64,000 bases of DNA, from the NCBI GenBank assembly GCA_015501055.1, contig JADNYV010000134.1:37533-101532 (forward strand), given 5' to 3'. Origin of the DNA: Mucidula mucida (lineage: Eukaryota; Basidiomycota; Agaricomycetes; Agaricales; Physalacriaceae). The notes under the pieces were generated by a model, which did not search any database, was not told the origin of the DNA, and saw nothing but the letters and a program-made list of their open reading frames with translations. Numbering within the stretch: the stretch's first letter is position 1; each line of letters opens with the position of its first letter. The position numbers and the translations under genes were made by a program. Shown in pieces: positions 21,239-32,030 of the stretch.

Positions 21239-22323
21239 TTAGCAGATTATCTCGTACCCAGTAAAGGCGCCACGTACCACCCATGTTCCCTTTCCGAAGG
21301 CGGCTGCGAACGCATCGCGGTCGCCTGAACCCCCAACAATGTCTGAGCCATCTGTAGGCTAGTGAGTATGTGATGGTCTGAAAGAAGAAAGCGACTGACC
21401 TTCTTTGTAGACACCCATGAACGTCTCAGGACAGGATCCATTGGAATTGGACCACTGAACATCCAAGGACTTGGAGTGCTCTTTATTGAAGGAGTGGAAC
21501 TGTTCAACAATGAGCTCGACTTCTTCAAAGCCACATAGCAGAAGAAGAGACGAACAATGGTAGTCTCGACATTACTTGGTCAAGGAAGTAAAGGTGTTCG
21601 AAACGGGTTGAGCTGATTCGCCGGCAACGGTAGGGTAAGAAGCACCACCAAGGTAGAAGTGGCTGAAAGTCATATCAGTGTGACTGAACAAGACAGAGAA
21701 GGAGGGACCGTGAATGCGTACTTGTGACTTCCCTTGCCAATATTGTTGGACGTGCTTGACCAACCGACGATGCCAGCGAGGTAGGGATAATCAGGATACG
21801 GACCGTTCTGATATAGTCAGGGCGCGTCAGATGTAAATTTGAATGGCAGTACAAAACAGTACTCACGATAGTCTGAATATCAAAGAGCCCCGAAGTGTCC
21901 ACAGCCTCGTCGATGACGACAAGTAGACAATCTTCATCGCATGTGGCTTTTATGTACGCACCATATTCGGTCATGTCCTTTCCTACGTAGCCATAGTCCT
22001 TGCCGTTGCGCGTGGTAAGCTTGATATAGCCAATCAGACTGTTGAATCGAACCGAGTCAACTGACAAAGTGAAGCAGGTGGAAAAGAAGGACTTGTCAGT
22101 CCTTCTCCTCCTCGGGCTCGCCACAGTCCTTGTCCTTGCACGGATCCTCGCAGTTGTTGCAGTCCTCAATACCATGCCACGGCTCTCCCCGTATGGTGAC
22201 CTCTTTTGCATCGGGAGTGCGTCACTGTAAACCCGAACGAGGGGAAAACAACAGCGGGGTATGCAAAGGAGATGCGATGGAAATGGCGGCAAGCGTGAAG
22301 ACGTAGATGGAGTTGAATAGCAT
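21239..22323 (-). CDS. Secreted protein of unknown function, Cys-rich N-terminal part
   Basis: The start at 22,323 gives a clear signal peptide (MLFNSIYVFTLAAISIASP). A short Cys-rich acidic stretch (EDCNNCEDPCKDKDCGEPEE) follows. The main domain begins SLIGYIKLTTRNGKDYGYVG and runs through DEDCLLVVIDEAVD, PYPDYPYLAGIVGWSSTSN and HFYLGGASYPTVAGES. It ends VVRGAFTGYEIIC before TAA at 21,239. About six exons are needed; the joins at the GTGAGT near 21,867 and the GTCAGT near 21,399 are in phase. The join after the Cys-rich part is uncertain. The arrangement resembles a beta-rich secreted family common in mushrooms and without known function, which I cannot name. Six cysteines in the first part suggest disulphides. 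Confidence 0.6.
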
Positions 22324-23110
22324 ACTTGGAGTTAAAGTTTGAAAAAGAATAAAAGAAATGAAGTTGAAACTGAAATAAAAAAGGCAAAGAAAGAAGAGAA
22401 ACGCCTGTGAAGAAGAAGGAAGAATTGAAAAGAATGGAGATTCTGTCGAATAGTTGGCAGCCTTAAATAGAGGGAATGGCAGACGAGAACAGCCTCTTCC
22501 GCTAGACATACATGGCACGGTGGCACAGGTGAACGCACTTGGCGCGTACAGGAGGGGCGAGGCTGTGTTGTTTGAACAGACATGGTGGTGGAAGCAGAAA
22601 GAAGGAACATTTCGGCAGATGCAGTTTTCAGTGTATACCTACCTCACGCGCGCTGGGTAGAGAACCAAGATTTGCGGCTCAAGACAATCACTGGCAGTAC
22701 AGTTTCTTGAACTCGCAAGAAGAAAGGAGCCAATTGCATGTCCTCATGTTAAGACACTGTACACAATTTTGCGTCTTGGCGACACCGCGACGGGACAACT
22801 GAATAGGATTGAGGCCCAAACTCCTGTCATGTGCATACACTGCCAGAAGCGAAGCGAAATGATGTATCAGCAACTGACGTAGACTTTGCGTCTACGACTG
22901 TGGCTGGGTGGTGAATAGCCTTTGCGTCCTCTAGCAGCAGTGTCTCTAGTACGACTCGTGACGAGGGAACTTGGGGGCTTGTAATATGTCCATTCATCGT
23001 TGATAGAAATATAGCCTGACCGGTCGCTCAAGACTACTATACATACTCTCCGGTGCTACGAGATCCCTACGCGATGAATTCCAACAAGAGTTACTCAAGA
23101 AAGACTTGAC
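22324..23110. other. Intergenic, polypurine-rich promoter side
   Basis: 22,330-22,440 is strongly purine-rich on the plus strand, which is a pyrimidine-rich promoter on the coding strand of the secreted-protein gene. No coding exon was recognised. Confidence 0.4.
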
Positions 23111-24762
23111 TTACACCCACAGTTTCAACTCGACACTATCATTAGTGTCTCGGACCCGGAAAACCTCTCTTTTGATGGAAACAGCGGGGCGTATTCCGCT
23201 GCCTGAGACTATGTCATCCCGCAGGACACAACTTGGAATCGACACCATGTCTGAACAGGACGTGTAGGTCGCGCGTCCACCTACGATTCGGAGACGCGAG
23301 TTCAAAACCATGAACATCATGTAGCCGTAAAGCTTTGGGACCAAAAGGGCGATGCATCTGTAGTACTGTAGCGTTTCAACCGTAACTTCACAGCCTGTGA
23401 CCCATTATGGTCTGAAGTTACAGCAAACAGCTTCACAGACCCTTAAATTGCCTTTTTTGGACAGTTCCGCTTATAGTGGGACCTGAAATTTCCTTATTTG
23501 GAGGCTCGTGCCTGACCAAAGTGGTCCGTGACCCGTTATGATGTATATATAGCTTCACTTCAAAGACCCCCGTGACCCGTTATGTGAATTTGCGGTCGAA
23601 ACGCTACAGTACATGGTGCCTGGAAAGACGAAGAACAGAATGAGACCCGTAAGAGCTGCGGCGGCTTGTGGCGGAGGTGGTCAGCGTGCCAGAACGTGTC
23701 CCATGAAATATAACGCACCAGTCACGGTCCCCGTCTCGACAGTTAGACGAATCAGCTTTGAGAGCAGAACTTGAGTGTGGCGGAAACCGGTGTCCTTTTG
23801 CAAGAGCTAGAAGCGTGTTAGGATGTTCAGTGCGGATCAAAATGAACAAGTTTACATAGTGTGTCATGCAGATGGCAATAAGGATGTCCGCCGTGGCAGC
23901 AGCGCCACACCAAACCTTTACAAACACGTGAGATGGATACAGGGATTTCTCGAGTGCGTACTCCAACCGCCTCGGAGGTCCGCCGGTTGTTCAGCAGAGC
24001 AAGATTCCCAGCTATAATGATTGGGTTTCTGGGAAACGGGAGTTCGAGACATATACGGCACCTTGGAGGACAAAAGAAGCAAGAACAAACGCTGCAATAG
24101 AGCTTGCCAGTGCAATCTGGGCGAGGTTAGATCGCATCCAGGCAGGTAGAGCGGAAGTTAGTTACAATCACGATCATCACAGGAATTGTGCGCGCTTTCG
24201 AAAGCACATAGATACGGTAAGCATAGAACGGCTGTCCAATAAACGCCACTAGACGATCCGTTAGCAATGAAGACACTTCTCTACCGGGTACATACCTATT
24301 CCGCTTATGACAGGGACAGAAAACCAGAGGAAGTGGGCGTCTATGAGTGCCTCTAAATCTCCAAAGCCGGTTCCGAATATCACAAAGGCATCATGCATAA
24401 TCAGGATGGTCTGCGTCAACTCAAGGGTGTAGGTACCGTAAACGAGACATTTGGTCCACAGCCTATCGTTTGGAAAAGCTTCGTAATAGAGATCTAAGAG
24501 GAGTCGACTCAATAGTGGGCAAGGGACAAGGCGGACCTTACAGCATTGCATCGTGAGAGTACCGAAGAGACAGCCATGAAGGATGTAACCGATGATCTAG
24601 TAAGCCATAGACGGTCAGATGAAACGTTGAACAGTAAAGGAAGGCTTACTGCAGGACCGGACCTATCAACGGGCATTCAACAGCCTTTCCAAAGCAACAA
24701 AAACGGACGACTCACAGCTTGGAAATATCGAAACCTGGAGGCAGAGCTTCGACTGGAATCAT
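23111..24762 (-). pseudogene. DUF6534 multi-pass membrane protein, exon 10 interrupted by a MITE
   Basis: Ten exons can be placed: 24762-24716, 24662-24650 (13 nt), 24596-24542, 24493-24296, 24248-24166, 24116-24062, 24011-23962, 23915-23856, 23794-23719 and 23664-23111. Removing the introns and the 244-bp insert plus one TA leaves 945 nt, a clean frame of 314 residues. Family features are the LPPGFDISKLSGPAIIGYIL start, helices including YLYYEAFPNDRLWTKCLVYG and FVIFGTGFGDLEAL, DTGFRHTQVLLSKLIRLTVE, and PKLYGYMMFMVLNSR before a hydrophilic tail. Members have seven predicted helices and unknown function. With the MITE read through, the protein ends about 20 codons after Met-Tyr, losing the last helix. 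Excision of the MITE with one TA would restore the frame exactly. Confidence 0.85.
23366..23609. mobile_element. 244-bp MITE inserted in a coding exon
   Basis: Terminal inverted repeats start CTGTAGCGTTTCAACCG (left) and CTGTAGCGTTTCGACCG (right, reverse complement), with similarity for about 29 bp. TA is duplicated on both sides (23364-23365, 23610-23611). The inside has three copies of a GTGACCCGTTATG-like motif and no coding frame. The sequence on either side joins to a continuous DUF6534 reading frame, so the insertion point is known to the base. Confidence 0.88.
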
Positions 24763-25800
24763 GGTGCGGGCGGGGGTCAGTAGAAGGTGCACGTAAAAGT
24801 CCTTTTATATGATACACGACGGTCACAATCAACGTTACCGAATACCAGGATTGACGACATGAATCGTGATGTTGATGAATGAGAAGACGGCTTGGAGGTA
24901 TGGAAGTTGGACCCGGAATGATGCTGCTCCGGACCTTGTGCGTTGAGCAATATCAAAGCTATACAAGAGCCCGAGGACGTGGGCAACGCTAATGATACTT
25001 GAAAAGTGATTTTGACGGTGGAACGGTGGCAAGATGATTCCCCTTGATAAACAGCTCCAAACACTGAGCCTTTCCTTCAACTTTCCTTCGTCAAGATTGA
25101 ACCTTTGAAGGACTCCACCAATATCGACTTCCCAATGTAGAGTAGCTGAGGAACCATACTAGGTACCGCCCAACGAATGAAAGTAGCGACTTGCAGCTAT
25201 TTGATCAATGCAACATGACGAGATTAACTTCCTGAACCCTACGTGTTATAGGTCAGGACTTGGAATCAGGGACTACGGCGTGACCTCACATCCATACCCG
25301 CGAAACGCCTATCATCGACGAAATCCGAGATCGTAAATTGGTGATGCGACTAGGCTATTACACGGTGCAGGCAATCTGTCAATTCAAGCACTGACATATG
25401 TACATCGGAGACGTTTGAATCCGAAGCATGGCGTTCGCGGTTGACGAGGGAAAAGATCCCCCAAGGAGCAGATCTATTCAAACTGCAACACTAGTAACTT
25501 CTTGGTTGTATCTCCCTCGATATCTCCTGAGGTGCCGTTATATTATCCCTCCTGATACCGGCGTATAGGATTTACGGACCAGAGCACCGTTTAATTCTCC
25601 AATCCGAAAGACGGTATAACACAAACGATAGCAGTACTGCAAAACAATACGACAACACAAGCAAAACATGAATGCATCTATCTACACGATAATGGGGAGG
25701 CAGTGGGTAGTGTACAATTGCAGCTAGTCCATACGATAATCTTCCTGTAGTAAACAGCTATAAGTACATATATACAGCAAAACGTAGTGGCCCCGAAGAA
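24763..25800. other. Intergenic, nothing recognised
   Basis: It holds the DUF6534 promoter and the 3' region of the HMG-box gene. Frames at 24,777-25,080 on the minus strand show hydrophobic patches, but no family was recognised. Confidence 0.35.
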
Positions 25801-26789
25801 TCACAGGGAGAGCGGATAATCGAATGCGGACGCGAAATCGACGTTTGCGTAATACGCGTCAAACTAGAACAAGCGATCAACACTCCGAAACCGGTGGCAA
25901 AGGAAGAATCACTCACTGCAGATGGGGATGGGTACTGTTGGTAAGCAGTCATATCCAACGAGGGAGTGGGCGGGAATAACCCCGCGAAATACGCCTCGTC
26001 AGACTCGTCCGACTCGGTGGAGGGTGAAGGCGGGTAGGTGTTACATCCGAATGACGGATACATGTATGACGGGTTTGTGTCTGATATTTGGAACTCTGAA
26101 AGCATATTTGGTGGCGGCGAAGATGATGAAGAGGACGAGGGGGACGCCGAAGAAGAGGATGCAGAGGAGGCCAACATTGGGGGTGGCGTACCCGTATAGC
26201 ATAGCGCCCCCTTCGCATCTATAACAAAGAGGTTATCCGTGGCCAAAGTCCAGTCCTGAACGCGCAATTTCTTGCTCTTGATATAGTTCTTCCACTGTTC
26301 CCTCGACATGCGATCCGTCGCGCCCGCCGCGTACCGATATCCAGGAAAACGCGCAGTGTACACCCTATACTCCTCCGCCGCCATCTGGTCATACGGCCCC
26401 TCGAGTCCAGCGGCTTTCACATCAGCCCATTCTTGGCCGTACATCTTCAGCCGCTCGGAATTGGCCATGCCAGCCCCGGCGCCTTGCTTGTTGCGCGTTT
26501 CGACATACCAGAAGAAGCCGTTGTGGGGCCGGCGCGGGACGTAGCCCGCGGGTAGGTATTTGACTCTGGTGGGCGCGTCGTCGGGGTCTAGTTGTTCAAG
26601 GGTCATGACGCCCGCCGAAGGGGCTGAGGCTGGGAATGTGGGATTGAGCGTGAATGTGGGGGTCTGGCTAGGAGCGGACAGAGATGGCTTTGTAGCCTTC
26701 TTCGCAGCAGCGCGTCGACGCTGCGCCGACGAGGTATTTGCGGGTGAGGGATTCTTCTTGCTCATGGGCTTTCGCGTAGTCACAGTCAT
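25801..26789 (-). CDS. HMG-box transcription factor
   Basis: Two exons (26789-25917 and 25863-25801) join in phase across a 53-nt GTGAGT...CTAG intron and give 311 residues. The HMG box lies at about residues 75-150: the opening PRRPHNGFFWYVETRNK, then MYGQEWADVKAAGLEGPYDQ and EYRVYTARFPGYRYA carry the aromatic core of the L-shaped three-helix fold that bends DNA. The N-terminus is basic and Ser/Ala-rich (possible nuclear localisation, QRRRAAAKKATKPS). After the box there is a Ser/Pro-rich region and an acidic, aromatic C-terminus (FDAYYANVDFASAFDYPLSL) that could activate transcription. I start at 26,789, not at 26,882, because the upstream part is not HMG-gene-like. Its role (mating, development or other) cannot be told from the sequence. 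Confidence 0.83.
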
Positions 26790-27119
26790 TATAATGTTAC
26801 TGAGGTTCGTGGACAGGCAATGAATCGAGAGCCCAGATGGAAGGCAGAGAGAGTGAGAGAAATGGACCACTTTACGGGCCAAATGGGATTATACTGTGGA
26901 CAATGGGACCCTGATCTGCGGGACAATCAACCGACCCTGATTTTGCGTGACTTAATGAAATCAACGCACTGGCGGACAGTCAAGGACATAATCTCCTGTT
27001 TGGTTAGGTCGCACTTGTGTATGTGATATTATAGAGGGTCACGGACGCCTGAATATCTTTGGAGGGCCATTGGAAGTGTGGCGCTAATATATGAAAGGTG
27101 AAGTCGGATACCAGAAGGT
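26790..27119. other. HMG-box gene upstream region
   Basis: Probable promoter of the minus-strand HMG-box gene. No other feature was recognised before the first degenerate module. Confidence 0.4.
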
Positions 27120-27903
27120 TATGAGAACTAGCAGGCGTGTACTAGATGGATTCCGTGCATGTAAATCCCATTGGCGAGATTTCGAAATGTCGGCGGAGAA
27201 TTTGTAAATGTCTCCGTGCTCGGACCAGTAAGCCAATGCCAAACAATGCGGTTCTCACGGTGTTAGCAACGGCTAACAAAGGCGCGTTTATGCTCTCTAG
27301 CAACCGCTGCCGGAACAGTGTGCATTGTCGGTCCTCGAGTCACGGAAGCGGCGGAGAGACCCGCCGCCCGCCATACCTGTAAATGCTTCCAAATGTTATC
27401 ATTGTCCAACGCATGTGAGAGAACGGAAATGCGCTGGCAGATATACCATGACCGAGACAGCGCGAGTTAAAGACGACTTCGATTCCAAATATCAGAAGGG
27501 AATCCATTTCTGTGATTTATACGTCGGGCCCGGTATGGTAGCAAGCGCTCCTTTTCATAAGGTCTACTCAGGAATGAATAGGCGACGAGAGCAATTGAAC
27601 GTACGGGGTGTTCTGAAGAAACGGAGACGATTGTCCGAGTAGGAACAAACGCCGGCGTTCGCTTCTGTCTTCTTTCGGCATCTTCCCATAGTTTTCCAAC
27701 CATTAGTATCGCGTGCAGTCCTGGATCGGCATAGCTAACGCGAGAAAGAAGATGTGACTTCGTAGCATCGATAAGAGCGTTAATCGTCGAGTACCTCCTA
27801 ACGACAGCTTACTGGGTAGGTTTCATTTCGTGGCGTTCCATTCGCATCGGACCCCGACCAAGCCTTGTCGCCGAAATCAGAACGGCAGACTAACCATCAC
27901 GTG
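27120..27903. repeat. Degenerate module I
   Basis: First of four related blocks that share landmarks in the same order: GTCTCCGTGCTCGGACCAG, CAATGCGG, AACAAAGGCG, CTCTCTAGCAA, CATTGTCGGTCCTCGAG, GAGACAGCGCGAGTT, a CTGGGT..GGTTTCATT stretch, and a closing CAGACTAACCATCACG. The minus strand shows a possible ancient coding segment (YSTINALIDATKSHLLSRVS) that is also partly present in the other modules. Block limits are approximate. Confidence 0.6.
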
Positions 27904-28723
27904 TATCAGAATACTGCTATTCCTCTTTGATTAAACCTACGATTCAATTGATTCTGGAAACCTAGTTCTTGAGTGCACGCCATTCCAGTGCGCGTGTAAG
28001 GGAATCATGCGGCGGCGGTGGAGATAGATAGCGGCGATGTAGTACGCCAATGGCGGACAATGCGGCGCCAGCAACGGTGACAAAGGCGTTAATGCATCTC
28101 TAGCAAGCGCGTCCATATGGCGCTTGCCCGCTCAGTCCAAATTGTCGGTCCTCAGGCCGCTCGTCACAGGAATGAATCGGCGAAGACACCATCAACAGGT
28201 TGAAGCTATATCTTGCAACCGTTTCCGTATCGCACACATCGCATAATTTGCCCTGACCCCTGGCAGGAGCGAAGTAGGATGACTTTGGGATATAGCGCAA
28301 GTATAGAGGTCTGTGAACTGAACCCCCATCACCAAACGTTGAAATGTCGGTAGGGAGTTTCCGCCCAGGCGAATGTGATAAAGGCCCGCGGCGCTTATGC
28401 ATTTTTCGACAACGGCATGTCGTCCTGTGCAGTTTGCTCCTAAGTAATCCAAAACGGCGAAGAAAACAAGTGAACGCACTTTCTTGAGAATCGCGCGGGG
28501 TCCTGGGACGACATGACCAAGGAACGTAGCGCCAATAAGAGCGGGCATCGTCGAATAGCTTCTGACGACGACTGGCTGGGTCATTTTAGTTTGCATCAAA
28601 AGCGGCGAGACCTGGCAGGCACGAAGAGCAAGGCGTTCCATTTCGTCAAATCACAACCTCAGCTCGAAGTAAGTATAGGAAGCCCTGTGACTGAGTTCAG
28701 AACAACAGACTAACTATCACGCA
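27904..28723. repeat. Degenerate module II
   Basis: It carries the same landmark order as module I and closes with CAGACTAACTATCACGC. From about 27,809 to 28,530 it is nearly identical to 40,539-41,290, the right end of unit A. Its minus strand reads YSTMPALIGATFLGHV, related to the module I segment. Confidence 0.65.
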
Positions 28724-28803
28724 TTGGCGCACCGCTTACCTGAAAACTGAAGCGACACAAACTGTCCCATGAATTGAATGCTATGATATTGGACAGATGA
28801 TCT

Positions 28804-29890
28804 TTAGACACGGATACTCGACAGAGTCTCTCTAACGAGCTCCGCAGCCCTTTCACGTACCAGCTCGCGTAGATGCTTCTCGACCTCGTACATATGCCGT
28901 TGAACAATGAAGAGAAGGGAGCTAAGCCTCACAGTGTTCTGTAAGAAAGACGCGCATAGGTCCATCTCATGACTGTCCGTCAATTGTGAGCAAGTGTATT
29001 GCCATTGTGGTGTGTCTCTGCACCAGCGCGGGTAATGCGCATATACCCATACACCATGTAACGTGTACACGATTCCCAACAGGAAACACCATTCGGGAAG
29101 ATTTGTAGATTGAGGAGAACCGAGTTGAATCATGAGTGCGACAGACCATTCGAAGGATTTTGACAGTTCAAGTTTGGCATCGTCATAGGTTCCGACATCC
29201 CATGAAATCGCAGCGGCCAGAGTGGGGCCAGTGAGTGTCAGGAAGGCCATCGATTTTCATTCTGCTTTCGACGATTTCTGGCGGCCAATCAGACGCATGT
29301 GGCGGTGGAGCGAAACAGCTGTGTATGTGATAAGGCAGAGAAAGAAACATGAAAACAGCAACTCACTGGGAGACTTGAGTTGCGGGGACATACAAGAAGC
29401 CAGGAAGAATTGAGGTCATGTGGTGAATTAACGGGCGCTCAAAAGACGACGGGCAAGGATGGGAGAAAAGATTGCCCAGGCAGCGCTTGATCGAATGAGG
29501 GTGGTCGGGAGATAGATCATTCAGTGAAAGTATCGCTTCTGGGTAGGCGGGTCGTGGATCGATTTCGTTGTCATAGGTTAGAGTGATGAATTGAGGGAAT
29601 TTGTTGACAGCCTTGCTAAGTGCGCCTTTGAAGGCCAACTCGACTGCATATGAATGGGTTCTAATGCCCTTGTCCATGTCCATATCGTCTTCAGTGAACT
29701 AATGGGATGATGAATACTAGTCGCCCCCTCCGTTGAACAAGATGAACGTACAATCCAAGAAACTGGGAGAGTGAAGGTTTCATTCTTTTGACGAATGGGA
29801 TCCATGTAGCCGGACAATGTGCGTGCGCGTCGTGAGGTAACATCTTTGAGTTCAGCTATATCTTTGAAAATCCAGAATTTCCAGCTGAGA
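28804..29890 (-). CDS. Unrecognised protein with a membrane segment and C-terminal charged helix, frame broken once
   Basis: At least three coding blocks on the minus strand. Block 1 (about 29,890-29,752) reads DIAELKDVTSRRARTLSGYM and ends with a GTACGT donor. Block 2 (29,698-29,367) joins it in phase and includes HSYAVELAFKGALSKAVNKF and a Pro/Tyr-rich stretch. Block 3 (to 28,804) has a hydrophobic segment (EWCFLLGIVYTLHGVWVYA) and ends in a charged helix (EKHLRELVRERAAELVRE). The splice from block 2 reaches exon sequence one base out of frame with block 3, so an indel or an unplaced intron lies at about 29,250-29,318. I do not recognise the family. The gene sits between modules II and III and is absent from units B and C. 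Confidence 0.45.
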
Positions 29891-30149
29891 TCAAAGTGGC
29901 GTCAAAACCACTATATGGCGAGACCTGATATGTACACCGTATTTTCTTGAGGCATTTGGCAGAAGCACGTAGGAGGAAAAAACAAAATATAGACGGACTG
30001 TCGCAAGGAGAATGCGTCAAGTGAGATGATGATAGGCTGATGATAGGTTCGGACGAAGCCCGGATAAGACACTTGCTTCGGAGTTTCAAAATGCAGGTGA
30101 CACGCTCAAATAAGAACTACTACACATGCTGATTAAAGATTGAAAAGTT

Positions 30150-30640
30150 GTCATTAGGTATATGTAAACATTCTAGCGGGTGTGTAGAGGAATCCCGTAC
30201 GTGAGGACTGTAATTGTTTCCGTGCTCGGACCAGGTAAGCCAATGGACGTTGATGCATCGCTAAAAACCGCGTCCAGTCACAGAACCGGCGAAGACACCA
30301 CCCACTCACAGATGTCAAGTCTGTTGCCATATGATACACATAGAAGAGGTGGAAGTGTGGCGGCAGATATACCACGCGCCTGCTAGAGAAAACCGGCTTG
30401 CCTAACGTTGCGGTTCTGGAACGAGCATCAGCCACTGGAAAGAAGATATGACCTCTTAGCGCCAATAAGAGCTGGCATCGTCGAATAGCTTTTGAGGACG
30501 ACTTGCTGGGTCGGTTTCATTCGCGTCAAGACCCAAGAGCAGGCACCAAGAACGAGGTGTTCATTTCGTCAAACCCTAACCTCAGCTCCAAGTATACAAA
30601 GTCCTGAGAAGAGATCATAACAACAGGCTAACCTAACCGA
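30150..30640. repeat. Degenerate module III (short)
   Basis: A shorter block with the landmarks GTTTCCGTGCTCGGACCAGG, a CGGCGAAGACACCA stretch and TAGCGCCAATAAGAGCTGGC. Unit A of the tandem array begins inside it at about 30,454. Confidence 0.55.
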
Positions 30641-31593
30641 AACACATTGGCAAGGGTATCAGACCACTTACTTTAAACCGCCTGATTCGGGCGTGTAGAG
30701 ATATCCAATGCGTGTAAGGGAATGCTTTACGCGAGCCTTTGGAATATCGTTGGCAGAGTTTGTGAATGTCTCCGTGTGGCACGCTATGTCCCTCTTCTGG
30801 AGGGCACGCTAACCCGCTAGGACCGGGGTGAACTGGAGTCATTCCTACCTGTGAGCACGCCAACACGTTAGGGCTCCCGCTAAATTCTCTGGGCCATAGG
30901 CGGACAATGCGGCTCTCAAGGTGCTAGTCGTATCAGGCTACAAAGGCGTTTGGGATCTCTAGAGACCATGTCCATATGGCTGCCGCTGGGCTAGGGAGCC
31001 CAGGCAAGGCAACGTTTGGCTGAGCCCGATGGTGTATGGATCCGGATTAGATAGAGTGTATGTCCGACGTCTTGCACAGCTACAAGCGCCTCCGTTCCAC
31101 CACCATCTCCAGTCTCGTGTCAGGGCGCGCTAGTCCACCGCGCACTGTCGGTCCTCGAGCCCCTCTGGAATGTGATTAGTAAAGATACCCTCTCAGCGGC
31201 GGAAGAGATGACATGCCTACATGTCTCCGCTTTCATACGACGCGCATGGGAAAAGGAAAATGTGACGGCAAATCCGAGACAGCGCGAGTTCAATCGCAAG
31301 GGACTCGAGGGACTACAAAGTCGTTTTATACATCGTGACCTACTGGCATTACGCAGTTTGTACCATGTCGGGTCCGTTATAAGGCGCCCTCCTTTGAATA
31401 ACGATATCATCCACTCAAGTATGAATCCGCGAATAAAGCACCAATAGCGCTTTGATGGAAATCGCGTGCGGTCCGTACGTACTCGATCTTAAGAGCGGCA
31501 GTCGTAGCATGGTGACTGGCCATGAACAAAACCGACGTTCCATTTCCAACCTCACCGTGACTGAGATTAGAACAACATACAAACTATCACGCG
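30641..31593. repeat. Degenerate module IV
   Basis: The longest block. It has the same landmarks (TGTCTCCGTG, GGCGGACAATGCGG, CACTGTCGGTCCTCGAG, GAGACAGCGCGAGTT) and closes ACAACATACAAACTATCACG. It is repeated in unit B (about 41,480-42,430) and unit C (about 52,355-53,305). No intact coding frame was recognised. Confidence 0.55.
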
Positions 31594-32030
31594 GATCGGA
31601 AATACTCACCGATTGGAGTAAATACCCTGTTCAGAACCAACGTTCTGACTGATTCGGGAAGTACGAGCTACGCCATTTGAGCTACACTCCCGTCTCTTTC
31701 GACGGGCAATACAGTTTGGTTGCGAAAGTAAAGTGTGGCTGATATCGATGTACCAATTCTGGTTTAGATTTGGGCTTTGGACGCAGTCGTCGACTTGATC
31801 TAACGGTCTAAATGGATATCCCCATCTTTGTCGAGTCTAGTTCGTATGAGTGACGTCTAAAGCTTGGCTGTATATGAATACTCACCAGGCCTAGTCTTGG
31901 TTCCGCCACCATCACGCTCCGTAGACAAGCTGCACATACCTGAACGAAGACCGACAGGAAATCACACAGACGAAGACTTGAAAAGTATTACCATAGCGTA
32001 GTAGTTGTACAAAAAAAAGCAATTTCTACT
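31594..32030. other. Spacer between module IV and the Myb-type gene
   Basis: No gene was recognised. It contains a tRNA-like A-box stretch (discussed under rejected items) and is probably the 3' region of the Myb-type gene. It is repeated in B (42,430-42,872) and C (53,306-53,748). Confidence 0.35.

Noticed and set aside
31617..31693. tRNA-like stretch on the minus strand of the repeat unit (TAGCTCAAATGG A-box, GGTTCTGAAC B-box-like, about 76 nt)
   Set aside because: The acceptor stem has at most six pairs and neither the T-arm nor an anticodon arm folds. A decayed tRNA-derived SINE head is possible but cannot be supported.
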